Positions 53,342 through 62,256 are shown, numbered from the stretch's first letter. The stretch is 64,000 bases of DNA from Myxococcota bacterium (GCA_022710975.1 JAKLGA010000001.1:682001-746000); one strand, 5' to 3'. Notes: a model not told the origin generated them from the sequence alone. Program-made: numbers and translations.

Positions 53342-53397
53342 CGGCCGAGGTTGACGGGTCAACCTGTTCGGCCTCGAGGCCATCGGCCGAGGTTGAC
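53336..53397. repeat. 20-bp direct repeats carrying two alternative starts
   Basis: GGCCATCGGCCGAGGTTGAC occurs at 53336-53355 and 53378-53397 (period 42 bp, a multiple of 3). On the minus strand each copy contains an in-frame ATG for the lipoprotein gene. The second copy also supplies the TTGAC of the plus-strand promoter at 53393. Between them are the palindromes GGTTGAC-GG-GTCAACC (53349-53364) and GGCCTCGAGGCC (53370-53381), possible operator sites. Confidence 0.75.
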
Positions 53398-53421
53398 CCG
53401 TCCGATGGGAGGTGCTAGAAA
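53393..53421 (+). promoter_or_regulatory. Candidate sigma-70 promoter for the TPR lipoprotein
   Basis: TTGACC (53393-53398), 17 bp, TAGAAA (53416-53421), about 90 bp before the ATG at 53512. Its -35 box lies in the right-hand 20-bp repeat. Confidence 0.55.
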
Positions 53422-53511
53422 AACCGATCACCTGCGACACGTGTCCTCCTCCGCCCGCTCGAGCCTAGCGCGGGCAGGCCGCGGGGGACAAGCCGGAGCC
53501 GGAGGCAAGCG

Positions 53512-54942
53512 ATGATGAAGCGTTGCGTGGTGGCTGCGTGTTCGGTGTGGTTGCTGTCGGGCTGCAGCTTGTTCACGCCCGAGAAGTCCAACCAGGAGAA
53601 GGCCGCCGACCTGTTCGCCCAGGGCATGGCCGCCATGAAGCGGGACGACGCGGCCACGGCCGCCGGCCTGTTCGGGCAGGCGACCCGCCTGGACCCGCGC
53701 CAGGCCAAGTACGTCATGCAGCAGGGGCTGGCGCTGGCCAAGAGCGGCGAGACCGGGCAGGCCATCATGACGCTGTCGCGGGCCGTGGAGATGCAGCCCG
53801 AGCAGATCGAGCCGGTGGTCACCCTGGGCGAGCTGTACCTCGAGCTGAACAAGCCCGACCAGGCGCTGGTCCACTTCCGCAAGGCCCTGGCGGTGGACGG
53901 GGACAACCCCGAGCTGCTCAAGAAGGTGGCCGCCATCAACATCCAGCAGGAGCAGTTCGAGGACGCCGAGCGCATGCTGCGGCGGCTGCGCCAGGTGGTG
54001 CCCGACGACGTCGAGATCGTCGTCCTGCAGTCCGACGTGCTCGGCCGCCAGGGCAAGGACGATCAGGCCCTGCGGAAGCTGCAGGAGGCCGCCGGCATGG
54101 CCCCCGACAACTTCAAGGTGCACGCCAGCCTCGGACGCCACCTGATGCGGGCCAACAAGTTCGAGCTGGCCTCCAAGGAGCTGGAGGTCGCGCTCGGCAT
54201 CCAGGCCGACGACGCCGGCTGCCGCGTGGATCTCGGCGAGGTGTACCTCAAGCTGAACAAGCCGGAGGAGGCCCAGCGCGAGTTCCAGGCGGTGCTGAAG
54301 GCCGACGAGGGCAACCTGCGGGCCCACGTGGGCGTCGGCATGGTGCAGCTCGCGCTGGGCGAGCTGGAGAAGGCCCAGGTGTCGGTGGAGAACGCCATCA
54401 CCCTCAAGCCGACCTTCCTCGAGGCGCACCTGGCGCTGGGCGAGATCATGCTCAAGCAGAAGGACGAGGCGGGCGCGCTCAAGAGCTTCCAGCGCGCCGT
54501 GGAGATCGACCCGGGCAGCCCCCAGGCCCGCCTGCGCCTGGCGCGCATGTACCAGCTCCAGGGCCAGCCGGCCGAGGCCGCCAACGAGCTGGACACGCTG
54601 CTGTCCTTCCAGCCCGGGAACAACGCCGCCAAGCGCATGCTGGCCTCCCTGCTGGCCGAGGGCACCGATCAGCTCGATCGGGCGCTGGAGCTGGTCCAGG
54701 AGCAGCTCAAACAGTCGGAGCAGGATCTGGAGATGCTGAAGATCAAGGCCCAGGTGCTGTTCGCCCGCAAGGAATTCGGCCCGGCCCTGGAGGCGGCCGA
54801 CGCGGCCCTGGGCATCTCCCCGGAGGAGCCCGAGCTGGTCGAGCTGCGGGCCAAGATCGCCGACGCCAAGCGCGCGCAGGAGCGCAAGGGCAAGGTCGGC
54901 AAGCGCCCGCCGCCCGGCCTGCAGATCATCCGGCCCGACTGA
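53512..54942 (+). CDS. TPR lipoprotein (476 residues)
   Basis: The product starts with a lipoprotein signal (lipobox LLSGC), with GGAGG 6 nt before ATG 53512. The mature protein is about 12 TPR motifs over residues 30-450 (e.g. EPVVTLGELYLELNKPDQAL; AHLALGEIMLKQKDEAGALK), ending in a Lys/Arg-rich tail. It resembles PilF/NrfG-like assembly lipoproteins and other myxobacterial TPR lipoproteins that chaperone outer-membrane or pilus subunits. The alpha/beta hydrolase gene follows 7 bp later, so both form an operon. Confidence 0.88.
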   Translation: MMKRCVVAACSVWLLSGCSLFTPEKSNQEKAADLFAQGMAAMKRDDAATAAGLFGQATRLDPRQAKYVMQQGLALAKSGETGQAIMTLSRAVEMQPEQIEPVVTLGELYLELNKPDQALVHFRKALAVDGDNPELLKKVAAINIQQEQFEDAERMLRRLRQVVPDDVEIVVLQSDVLGRQGKDDQALRKLQEAAGMAPDNFKVHASLGRHLMRANKFELASKELEVALGIQADDAGCRVDLGEVYLKLNKPEEAQREFQAVLKADEGNLRAHVGVGMVQLALGELEKAQVSVENAITLKPTFLEAHLALGEIMLKQKDEAGALKSFQRAVEIDPGSPQARLRLARMYQLQGQPAEAANELDTLLSFQPGNNAAKRMLASLLAEGTDQLDRALELVQEQLKQSEQDLEMLKIKAQVLFARKEFGPALEAADAALGISPEEPELVELRAKIADAKRAQERKGKVGKRPPPGLQIIRPD

Positions 54943-54949
54943 GGCGCGC

Positions 54950-55828
54950 ATGGACGGCTACCTCGAGACCACCCTCGGCGCGCCCGACGGCACGCCGCTG
55001 TGGTACCAGCGCTTCGAGGGCGAGGAGCCCACGCTGGTGCTGTGCGACGGCATCGGCTGCGACGGCTACGTGTGGCGCCACCTCATCCCGCACCTGCAGG
55101 GCCGGGTGCGCATGATCCACTGGCACTACCGGGGCCACGGCCGCAGCGGCACGCCCGCGGACCTCGGCCACCTCGGCGTCGAGGAGTGCGCCCAGGACCT
55201 GTGGAGCATCGTGGAGCACGCGGGCGTGCGCGCTCCGGCCGTGCTGGCCGGGCACAGCATGGGCGTGCAGGTCATCCTGGAGGCCTGGCACCAGCAGCCC
55301 CAGCGGACGCGGGCGCTCATCCCGGTGACCGGCTCCTACGGCAAGGCCGTCGATCACGTGCACGACTCCTCGCTCGTGCGCCACCTGTTCCCGCTGCTCG
55401 GCTCCCTGGCCCCGAGCGTGATGCCCGTGCTGCGCCCGCTGTGGCGGGAGCTGCTGCGCTCGGAGCTGGCCTTCTGGTACGCCACCACCTTCGAGATCAA
55501 CGCGAGCCTGGTGCGGCGCGAGGACTTCTTCCCCTACCTCGACCACCTGTCGCGCATGGATCCCGACGTGTTCCTGCGCACGCTGCAGAGCGCCGCGCGC
55601 CACACGGCCGAGCCCTACCTGGCCGACATCCGCGTGCCCACCCTGGTGGTGGCCAGCGAGCGGGATCGCTTCACCCCGTACTGGATCTCCCAGCGCATGC
55701 ACGCGCTCATCCCGGGCGCGGAGCTGCTCACCCTGCCCATGGGCAGCCACACCGGGCCGATCGAGCTGCCCGAGCTGTTCAACCTGCGGGTGGAGAAGTT
55801 CCTGCGCGGCCTGCCGCCGGCGGCCTGA
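54950..55828 (+). CDS. Alpha/beta hydrolase
   Basis: The 292-residue protein has the nucleophile elbow GHSMG (S103), the oxyanion region LVLCDGIGCDG, the acid in ERDRFTP and the His in GSHTGPIE. All catalytic positions are present, so it should be an active cytoplasmic hydrolase (esterase or lipase type). The long helical insert between 130 and 200 forms a lid with aromatic residues. Substrate is unknown. It is co-transcribed with the TPR lipoprotein. Confidence 0.9.
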   Translation: MDGYLETTLGAPDGTPLWYQRFEGEEPTLVLCDGIGCDGYVWRHLIPHLQGRVRMIHWHYRGHGRSGTPADLGHLGVEECAQDLWSIVEHAGVRAPAVLAGHSMGVQVILEAWHQQPQRTRALIPVTGSYGKAVDHVHDSSLVRHLFPLLGSLAPSVMPVLRPLWRELLRSELAFWYATTFEINASLVRREDFFPYLDHLSRMDPDVFLRTLQSAARHTAEPYLADIRVPTLVVASERDRFTPYWISQRMHALIPGAELLTLPMGSHTGPIELPELFNLRVEKFLRGLPPAA

Positions 55829-55843
55829 CCCGCCGGCGCGGCG

Positions 55844-56770
55844 CTAGAACGGCTCCTTGGAGCGCAGCTCGTAGCCGGCGAAGAGCTGGAAGCTGAAGAT
55901 CGACTCGGCCGCCCCGAACATGTCCAGGAACGGCACCCGGCCCATGACCCCCAGGGTGAACTGGCCGAAGTACAGGCGGCAGCCGAAGGCCGTCCAGACC
56001 TGATCCACCTTGTCGCCCAGGGCCACGTCGTGCTCGCGGTCCGGGGTCACCCAGTGCACCCCGCCGAGCTCGACCGAGATGGACACCATCTCGTGCGGGT
56101 TCGAGCCCAGGGCGAAGCCCCAGGACGGGGAGAGCATGTAGGCCCCCCCGAAGTCGGCCAGGTTGACCAGCGAGAAGTCGAACTGGGTGTAGAAGATCGG
56201 CTTGCCGATGGCCAGCATGGCCCGCGGGCGGAAGCCGAAGGCCTCCGGCACCCAGCCGATGGGGTCGTGCACGTACATGGGGTAGTTGAGGTGGTAGGCC
56301 GCGTTGCCGCCCCAGATCCCGGCGGTGGGCAGGCCGACCTCGCCGCCCACGCTCCAGGCGGCCGGAAGCTTGATGTTGTCGCCGAAGGGCATGGTGAAGT
56401 GCCAGGAGCCATACATCCCGACGCGGATGTTCCCGCCGTAGAAGCTCGCGTCCCCTTCGTCCGGCACGCCGATGGCCAGCGGGAAGCCGAGATCCACGAC
56501 GAATGTCTGGGCCTCGTTGGTGATGATGCTCCACAGGGGGAAGGCCAGGCCGACGCCGCCGTCGGCGAAGGTCATGCTGTACAGGATGCCCCCGAAGCGG
56601 TGGGGCGTGGTGGGGCTGTTCAGGGTGAAGGGCAGGGGGAAGTACCAGCCGCTCATGCTCACCTCGGCGCGGGCCGCGCCCGGCGCGAGCCCGAGCAGCG
56701 CGAGCGCGAGCACGGCGGCGGCCAGGGCCCGCCGCGGGCGCGGGGGAACGGATCGATCGAACCAGCGCAT
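55844..56770 (-). CDS. Exported barrel-like hypothetical protein
   Basis: The protein has 308 residues: a long signal peptide (RRALAAAVLALALLGLAPGAARAE), then beta-rich sequence with Gly/aromatic alternation and a C-terminal aromatic residue (FQLFAGYELRSKEPF), as in outer-membrane barrels. No family is recognised. ATG 56770 lies about 19 bp downstream of a candidate promoter. It is convergent with the alpha/beta hydrolase gene (15 bp apart). Confidence 0.7.
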   Translation of the reverse strand: MRWFDRSVPPRPRRALAAAVLALALLGLAPGAARAEVSMSGWYFPLPFTLNSPTTPHRFGGILYSMTFADGGVGLAFPLWSIITNEAQTFVVDLGFPLAIGVPDEGDASFYGGNIRVGMYGSWHFTMPFGDNIKLPAAWSVGGEVGLPTAGIWGGNAAYHLNYPMYVHDPIGWVPEAFGFRPRAMLAIGKPIFYTQFDFSLVNLADFGGAYMLSPSWGFALGSNPHEMVSISVELGGVHWVTPDREHDVALGDKVDQVWTAFGCRLYFGQFTLGVMGRVPFLDMFGAAESIFSFQLFAGYELRSKEPF

Positions 56771-56794
56771 GTCGCCTCCCTCCTCGGTGCGGCG

Positions 56795-56823
56795 AGTATC
56801 GCGCAGCGCGGCCCCGCCCGCAA
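56795..56823 (-). promoter_or_regulatory. Candidate sigma-70 promoter for the barrel-like protein
   Basis: Minus strand: TTGCGG (56823-56818), 17 bp, GATACT (56800-56795). A GGAGGGAGG ribosome site precedes the ATG at 56770. Confidence 0.4.
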
Positions 56824-56849
56824 CCCCGCCGGCCCGCCCGACAGGGCCC

Positions 56850-56879
56850 TTGTCGCGCGCCGGGCAAGGGGGCTACGCT
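56850..56879 (+). promoter_or_regulatory. Candidate sigma-70 promoter for the TPP-fold enzyme gene
   Basis: TTGTCG (56850-56855), 18 bp, TACGCT (56874-56879), about 18 bp before the ATG at 56897. Confidence 0.45.
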
Positions 56880-56896
56880 CGGCTCGCGGAGGCGGC

Positions 56897-58624
56897 ATGC
56901 CAGCCAGGACCGGCTCGACCGAGTGGGGCTACATGACGGGCGCCGAGGGCGTGGTGCGCTGCCTGCGGCGGGCCGGGGTGGGCCAGGTCTTCGCCATCCC
57001 GGCGGTCGAGGCCACCCCGCTGTTCGAGGCCTTCGCCCAGGGCGAGCTGCCCACGGTGATGGTGACCCACGAGCAGAGCGCGGTGCACATGGCCGACGCC
57101 CACGCCCGGGCCACCGGCGAGCTGTCGGCCTGCCTGCTCGGGCCGGGCCCGGGCCTGACCAAGGCCCTGACCGGCCTGGCCGAGGCCCGCCTGGACTCCT
57201 CGCCCGTGCTGGGGCTGGTGGCCTCGCCCGGGCCGGCCGGCGGGTTCGACCTGCTGGAGTTCGCCCGCCCGGTGTGCAAGCGCGTCTTCCGCCTCGAGGA
57301 GCCGGAGGAGGTGCCGGCCGCCATGGCGCGCGCGGTGCGCCTGGCGCTGGAGGGCGAGCCCGGCCCGGTGCTGGTGGAGATACCCATCGACGTGCAGCGC
57401 CGCAGCGGCCGGCAGGAGGGCACCGGCTTCCGCCCCGAGCCGCGCGAGCTGTCCGAGGAGGCCCGGGCCGGGCTGGAGCAGGCCGCGGCGCTGCTGGGCG
57501 CGGCCCGCCAGGTCGGGCTGTACGCGGGCGCCGGCTGCCTGTCGGCCCTCGAGGAGCTGCAGCGGCTGGCCGAGACCCTGGACGCGCCGGTGGCCACCAG
57601 CCTGTCCGGCCTCGGGCTGCTGCCCCACATCCACCCGCTGAGCGTCGGCTTCGGCCCCGGGCCGGCCGGCGCGCCGCTGGCCCAGGACGCCCTGGCGCGC
57701 TGCGATCTCCTGCTGGCCATCGGCTGCCGCTTCTCGGAGTCGGCCACCGGGGGGCTGAAGCTCGGGCAGGGCGTCGAGCTGGTGCACGTGGACATCGAGC
57801 CCGCGGCCCTGGGGCGCTACGTGCCCTGCAAGATCGGGGTGCCGGCCCCGGCCAAGGCGGCCCTGCGCCACCTGCTCGACCGGGTCCAGCCCCGCAAGCA
57901 CCCCGAGATGCGCGAGCTCGTCCGGGAGCGCAAGCGCGCGGCCCGCCGCGCGCTGGCCGAGCGGCCGGCCTGGCTGGACTCGGTGGATCCGCTCAAGGTG
58001 TTCGTCGTGCTCCGCGAGCTGATGGCCAGCGAGGACGTGCTCGTCCTGGACGCGGGCCCCCCGGCCGCCTACGGGGTGGCGGCCTACCCGGTGCAGGCCC
58101 CGCGCACGCTGCTGCTGCCGGTGGACTTCCGCGCCAGCGGCTTCGCCGTGCCGGCGGCGGTGGCCGTCAAGCTGGCCCGGCCCGACCTGCGGGTGGTGGC
58201 CTGCGCCGGCGAGGACGGTTTCCTGCAGTCGGCGGCCGAGCTGCTGACCGCCCGGCGCTGCGGCGTCGACCCGGTGGTGCTGGTCTTCTGCGAGGGCCCG
58301 CGCGCGGAGCTGGCCGCCTTCCAGGGGCGGGCGCTGGGCCGGGAGACGCTCTCGGGCCTCACCCCGGTGGGCTACGGGCCGCTGGCCGAGGCGCTGGGGG
58401 TGGCCCACCAGGTGATCCGCACCGACGCCGAGCTCCCGGCCGGGCTCAAGCGGGCGCTGACCACCGAGGCGCCGGTGGTGGTGGAGGTGCGCGTCTCCCC
58501 GCGCGAGCTGAGTGCGCCCGTCCAGGTGGGCGCCCGCCTCGAGGCGCGCCGCCTGCCGCGGGCCGCGGCCCTGCGCCTGGCCGTGCGCGCGCTGCTCCAC
58601 CGGCTGCGCGGCCGGCCTGGCTGA
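56897..58624 (+). CDS. Thiamine-diphosphate-type (acetolactate synthase-like) enzyme with altered cofactor motif
   Basis: The protein has 575 residues, start ATG 56897 with GGAGG upstream. It has the three-domain architecture of the acetolactate synthase family: an N-terminal pyrimidine domain (VFAIPAVEATPLFEAF; conserved Glu in THEQSAVHMADAHARATG), a central domain and a C-terminal pyrophosphate domain (about 380-540). The cofactor motif GDG...NN is modified: GEDGFLQSAAELLTARRCG is followed by VLVFCEGPR, so the Asn metal ligand is lost. It may bind TPP poorly or carry out another role. It lies 53 bp upstream of two ABC transporter pairs and could be functionally linked to them. Confidence 0.8.
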   Translation: MPARTGSTEWGYMTGAEGVVRCLRRAGVGQVFAIPAVEATPLFEAFAQGELPTVMVTHEQSAVHMADAHARATGELSACLLGPGPGLTKALTGLAEARLDSSPVLGLVASPGPAGGFDLLEFARPVCKRVFRLEEPEEVPAAMARAVRLALEGEPGPVLVEIPIDVQRRSGRQEGTGFRPEPRELSEEARAGLEQAAALLGAARQVGLYAGAGCLSALEELQRLAETLDAPVATSLSGLGLLPHIHPLSVGFGPGPAGAPLAQDALARCDLLLAIGCRFSESATGGLKLGQGVELVHVDIEPAALGRYVPCKIGVPAPAKAALRHLLDRVQPRKHPEMRELVRERKRAARRALAERPAWLDSVDPLKVFVVLRELMASEDVLVLDAGPPAAYGVAAYPVQAPRTLLLPVDFRASGFAVPAAVAVKLARPDLRVVACAGEDGFLQSAAELLTARRCGVDPVVLVFCEGPRAELAAFQGRALGRETLSGLTPVGYGPLAEALGVAHQVIRTDAELPAGLKRALTTEAPVVVEVRVSPRELSAPVQVGARLEARRLPRAAALRLAVRALLHRLRGRPG

Positions 58625-58639
58625 GGTGTCGGGTTGAGG

Positions 58640-58669
58640 TTGTGCGCCCCCTGCGGCGCGGGGTAGACT
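58640..58669 (+). promoter_or_regulatory. Candidate promoter, leaderless start of the ABC transporter operon
   Basis: TTGTGC (58640-58645), 18 bp, TAGACT (58664-58669). Transcription would begin within a few bases of the GTG at 58678, and no Shine-Dalgarno sequence is visible, which fits a leaderless mRNA. Confidence 0.4.
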
Positions 58670-58677
58670 CGCCGCCC

Positions 58678-59610
58678 GTGAGCCTCGTCGATTGCCAGCA
58701 GCTCGACCAAGCCTACGGCGCCCTGCAGGTGCTGCACGGCGTGAGCCTGGGCGTGGAGCCGGGCTGCACCGGCCTGCTCGGCCCCAACGGGGCCGGGAAG
58801 TCCACCCTGGTGCGCAGCCTGCTGGGCCAGCTGGTGGTGCCGCCCGGGAGGGTGCGGGTGCTGGGGCGCGATCCGGCCCTGGAGCCGCTGGCCGTGCGCC
58901 AGCGGGTGGGCTACATGCCCGAGTCCGACGTGTACCTGCCGGGCATGAGCGGCCTGGAGCTGGTGGCCTACTGCGGCCAGCTCAGCGGACTGCGGCGCGT
59001 GGACGCGCTCGGGCGCGCGCACGAGGTGCTGCACTACGTGGGGCTGGGCGAGGCCCGCTACCGGGAGGTGGACGGCTACTCCACCGGCATGCGCCAGCGG
59101 GTCAAGCTGGCCGCGGCGCTGGTGCACGGGCCGGAGCTGCTGCTGCTCGACGAGCCCACCACCGGCCTCGATCCGGGCGGGCGCGACGCCATGCTGGAGC
59201 TGGTCGACGACGTGGCCCACCGGCGGGGCCTGAGCACGCTGCTCTCATCCCACATCCTGCAGGACATCGAGCGCACCTGCGATCGGGTGGTGGTGCTGGC
59301 CGGCGGCCGGGTGGTCTTCAGCGGCCCGCGCCTGGACTTCCAGCGCCGCGAGGCGCGCCGCGTGCGCCTGCGGGTCAAGGCGGACCGCGCGCGGCTGGCC
59401 GAGGTGCTGCGGGCGGCCGGCTGCCAGGTGGAGGCGCGGCCGGGCGCGGCCGACCTCGAGGCGGACCTGCCCGAGGGCCTGGGCGCCGAGCAGCTCTGGC
59501 GGCTGGCGCGCGAGCACGGCCTGCAACTTAGGCGGGTCGAGCCGGCCTCGGCCAGCCTGGACGCCGCCTACCAGCAGGCGGTGACCGGCGCGCGAGGGGG
59601 TGGCGCGTGA
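58678..59610 (+). CDS. ABC transporter ATP-binding protein (first pair)
   Basis: The 310-residue ATPase has Walker A GPNGAGKST, the signature YSTGMRQRVKLA, Walker B LLLLDEP with TTGLDP, and H-loop SSHILQD. The C-terminal 90 residues are a separate small domain (about 220-310) as in ABC-2-type exporters. It starts with GTG and is followed by an overlapping permease gene (GTGA at 59607-59610). The pair forms an ABC-2 exporter, comparable to efflux or Gld-type transporters. Substrate unknown. Confidence 0.92.
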   Translation: MSLVDCQQLDQAYGALQVLHGVSLGVEPGCTGLLGPNGAGKSTLVRSLLGQLVVPPGRVRVLGRDPALEPLAVRQRVGYMPESDVYLPGMSGLELVAYCGQLSGLRRVDALGRAHEVLHYVGLGEARYREVDGYSTGMRQRVKLAAALVHGPELLLLDEPTTGLDPGGRDAMLELVDDVAHRRGLSTLLSSHILQDIERTCDRVVVLAGGRVVFSGPRLDFQRREARRVRLRVKADRARLAEVLRAAGCQVEARPGAADLEADLPEGLGAEQLWRLAREHGLQLRRVEPASASLDAAYQQAVTGARGGGA

Positions 59611-60461
59611 GCCAGGCCAGCCCCGTCAGCGAGGCGCGCATCTACGATCAGGGCTACCACTCCTGGAGCGGCCCGCGCGGCGCGGTGGGCACCCGCTTCT
59701 GGATCGTGGCCTGGCACGAGATCGCCCAGGCCTGGAAGAACAAGTGGTTCCGGCGGGTGGTGTGGATCGCCTTCTTCCCGCTGGGAGTCTTCAGCGTGAT
59801 GCTGATCGTCTACAGCCGGCTGGGAGGCTTCGTCCAGGCCGGGCCCGCCGACATCTGGATCCAGTTCTGGGGCGTGCAGCAGTTCTTCGCCATGCTGGTG
59901 GTCTACCACCTGGGGCGCAACGCCATCGCGGAGGATCTGCGCACCGGGGCGCTGGGAGTGTACTTCTCCCGCCCGGTGAGCTTCGCCCAGTACCTGGGCG
60001 GCAAGTGGCTGGCGGTGGCGCTGGGGGTCGGGGGCGTGACCCTGGCGCCCGGCCTGGTGCTGGCCGCGGTGCAGGCCCTGGTGGGCCAGGAGACCGGGCC
60101 GCTGGTGTTCCTGCGCTCCACCGCTGCGGTGGTGGTGCTGTCCGCGCTGCTGGCCGCGGTGGAGGGGGCGGTGGTGCTGGCCATCTCCAGCCTGGCCCCG
60201 CGGGGCCGGGTGGCCGGGATCGCCTGGGTGCTGGTCTTCTTCCTGAGCGCCGGCCTGAGCGCCGCCCTGGCCGAGGGCACCGGGTTGCCCGTCCTGCGCA
60301 TGGTGGGCTTCCCGGACGCCCACGCCCGCCTGGCCGAGTGGCTGTTCGGCCAGGACGGTTTCGACGCCACCGCCCTGGCCGCGCTGGCCAGCCACGCCCT
60401 GTGGGCGCTCGGCGGCCTGGCCATCGTGCTGGCGCGGCTGCGGCGCTGGCGGGGGTACTGA
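59607..60461 (+). CDS. ABC-2-type transporter permease (first pair)
   Basis: The 284-residue protein has a GTG start overlapping the ATPase stop by 4 bp. About six hydrophobic helices are visible (for example VVWIAFFPLGVFSVMLIVYS, FFAMLVVYHLGR, WLAVALGVGGVTLAPGLVLAAV, VVVLSALLAAVEGAVVLAI). The phrase RNAIAEDLRTGALGVYFSRPVS between helices 2 and 3 is the typical ABC-2 feature that contacts the ATPase. It should form a homodimer or pair with the second permease in the inner membrane. Confidence 0.88.
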   Translation: MSQASPVSEARIYDQGYHSWSGPRGAVGTRFWIVAWHEIAQAWKNKWFRRVVWIAFFPLGVFSVMLIVYSRLGGFVQAGPADIWIQFWGVQQFFAMLVVYHLGRNAIAEDLRTGALGVYFSRPVSFAQYLGGKWLAVALGVGGVTLAPGLVLAAVQALVGQETGPLVFLRSTAAVVVLSALLAAVEGAVVLAISSLAPRGRVAGIAWVLVFFLSAGLSAALAEGTGLPVLRMVGFPDAHARLAEWLFGQDGFDATALAALASHALWALGGLAIVLARLRRWRGY

Positions 60462-60462
60462 G

Positions 60463-61395
60463 GTGGGCAGCGCGCGCGTGCAGGCCGCGGGCCTGTGCAA
60501 GTGGTACGGCCAGGTCGTGGCGCTCAACGACCTGGGCTTCGCGGTGGACGCGCCCGTGCTGGGCCTGCTGGGGCCCAACGGGGCGGGCAAGTCCACCCTG
60601 CTGAAGCTGCTGACCGGCCAGCTCCGGCCCTCCAAGGGGGAGGTCCGGCTGCTGGGCGAGGTGCCCTGGGACAACCGCCGGCTCATGGCCCGCCTGGGTT
60701 ACTGCCCCGAGAGCGATCGCTTCTACGAGGACATGCCCGCGCTGGAGTTCGCGGCGCTGCTGACACGCCTGCACGGCTTCCGCGCGCCCGACGCGCACAG
60801 GCTGGCGCGGGCGGCGCTGGAGCAGGTGGAGCTCGGCGAGGTGGCCGGCCGGCCGATCCGCAGTCTGTCGCACGGCATGCGGCAGCGGCTGAAGCTCGCC
60901 CAGGCCCTGGCCCACGCCCCCGAGGTGCTCGTCCTGGACGAGCCGCTCTCGGGCCTGGACCCGCTGCAGCGCGCGCGCTCCATCGAGCTGCTGCGCGATC
61001 TGGGCGACCGGGGCGTGTGCGTGCTGATCTCCAGCCACGTGCTGCACGAGCTGGAGGCCATGACCGATCACATCCTGCTGCTGCACCGCGGGCGGCTGCT
61101 GGCCCAGGGCGCGGTGGGCCGCGTGCGCGAGCTGATCGACGCCCACCCCCACCGCATCGCGCTCGAGGCCGGGCGGGCCCGGGAGCTGGCCCGGGCGTTG
61201 CTCGCGTTCGAGGACGTGGTGAGGGTGGAGGTCGACGGCGCGCGCGTGGTGGTCGAGACGCGCAGCCCGGACGCGTGCTACGAGCGCATCGGCGAGCTGG
61301 CCGCCTCGGGCGCGTTCGAGCTGCGCTCCATGCTGTCGCTGGACGACAACATGCAGGCGGTCTTCCGCTACCTGGTCCAGCCGGAGGAGCGCTGA
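60463..61395 (+). CDS. ABC transporter ATP-binding protein (second pair)
   Basis: The 310-residue protein has a GTG start 1 bp after the permease stop. It has Walker A GPNGAGKST, signature LSHGMRQRLKLA, Walker B VLVLDEP with LSGLDP, and H-loop SSHVLHE. It has the same length and C-terminal extension as the first ATPase but only moderate identity, so the two are old paralogs. It pairs with the permease at 61397. Confidence 0.92.
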   Translation: MGSARVQAAGLCKWYGQVVALNDLGFAVDAPVLGLLGPNGAGKSTLLKLLTGQLRPSKGEVRLLGEVPWDNRRLMARLGYCPESDRFYEDMPALEFAALLTRLHGFRAPDAHRLARAALEQVELGEVAGRPIRSLSHGMRQRLKLAQALAHAPEVLVLDEPLSGLDPLQRARSIELLRDLGDRGVCVLISSHVLHELEAMTDHILLLHRGRLLAQGAVGRVRELIDAHPHRIALEAGRARELARALLAFEDVVRVEVDGARVVVETRSPDACYERIGELAASGAFELRSMLSLDDNMQAVFRYLVQPEER

Positions 61396-61396
61396 G

Positions 61397-62239
61397 TTGG
61401 ACGCCGAGCGCCACACCAGCCCGCTGCAGTCCCCGGAGCTCGCCCAGGTGCTGGCCCGCCGCCGCCTGCCCGGGGCCTGGGAGGCGGCCGCGCTGCTGGC
61501 CCGGCTGTTCTTCCGCCAGACGCTGGGCCGCCGGCGGGTGCTGTGGGCCGCGCTGGGCATGCTCGTCCCCCTGGGGATGGCGGCCTACTGGCGGCTACGC
61601 CAGGGCGGCTCGGGCCAGGGCTTCTTCCTGGAGATGTCGGTGAACGTCTTCCTGCAGTTCATCTCGCTCGGCCTGCCGCTCTACCTGGGCGTGTCGGCGG
61701 TGCGGGACGAGCTCGAGGATCGCACCCTCGTCTTCCTGCTGGTCCGGCCGGTGGAGCGCTGGGTGATCCTGGCCGGCAAGCTGGGGGCCGTGGCGGTGGT
61801 GGTGGCGCTCGGTCAGGCCCTGCTGGTGGCGGGCGTGTACGCGATCGTCGTCAGCGCGGACGGCGCGGCCGCCCTGCTGACCGGCCTGGCGCGCCTGGCC
61901 CAGGTGGTGGGCGCGCTGGCGCTGGCGTCGCTGGTGTACACGGGCCTGTTCGGCCTGTGCGGGGTGCTCTTCCGCCACCCGATGATCCCGGCCCTGGTGG
62001 TGGCCATCGGCTGGGAGGGGGCGGTCGCCAACCTGCCCGGGGCCTTCCCGCGCCTGAGCGCGATGTTCTACCTGAAGTCGCTGCTCGGCCTGGGGCCCGA
62101 GGCGCAGGGGCTGCTGACGCTGCTCTTGCCGGCCACCGAGCCCGCCTCGGCGCTCACCAGCCTGGCGGTGCTGTGCGTGCTGGCCTGCCTGCTGCTCGGC
62201 CTGGCCGTGTCGCTGGGCGCCCGCAAGGAGGCCGCGTGA
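61397..62239 (+). CDS. ABC-2-type transporter permease (second pair)
   Basis: The 280-residue protein has a TTG start at 61397 right after the ATPase stop, supported by GGAGG upstream. Six hydrophobic helices are visible (WAALGMLVPLGMAAYW, VFLQFISLGLPLYLGVSAV, VAVVVALGQALLVAGVYAIVV, VVGALALASLVYTGLFGLCGV and others), with RDELEDRTLVFLLVRPVERW after helix 2. It completes the second ABC-2 exporter. All four genes are contiguous from 58678 to 62239. Confidence 0.86.
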   Translation: MDAERHTSPLQSPELAQVLARRRLPGAWEAAALLARLFFRQTLGRRRVLWAALGMLVPLGMAAYWRLRQGGSGQGFFLEMSVNVFLQFISLGLPLYLGVSAVRDELEDRTLVFLLVRPVERWVILAGKLGAVAVVVALGQALLVAGVYAIVVSADGAAALLTGLARLAQVVGALALASLVYTGLFGLCGVLFRHPMIPALVVAIGWEGAVANLPGAFPRLSAMFYLKSLLGLGPEAQGLLTLLLPATEPASALTSLAVLCVLACLLLGLAVSLGARKEAA

Positions 62240-62256
62240 GCCCGGGCACGCATGGC

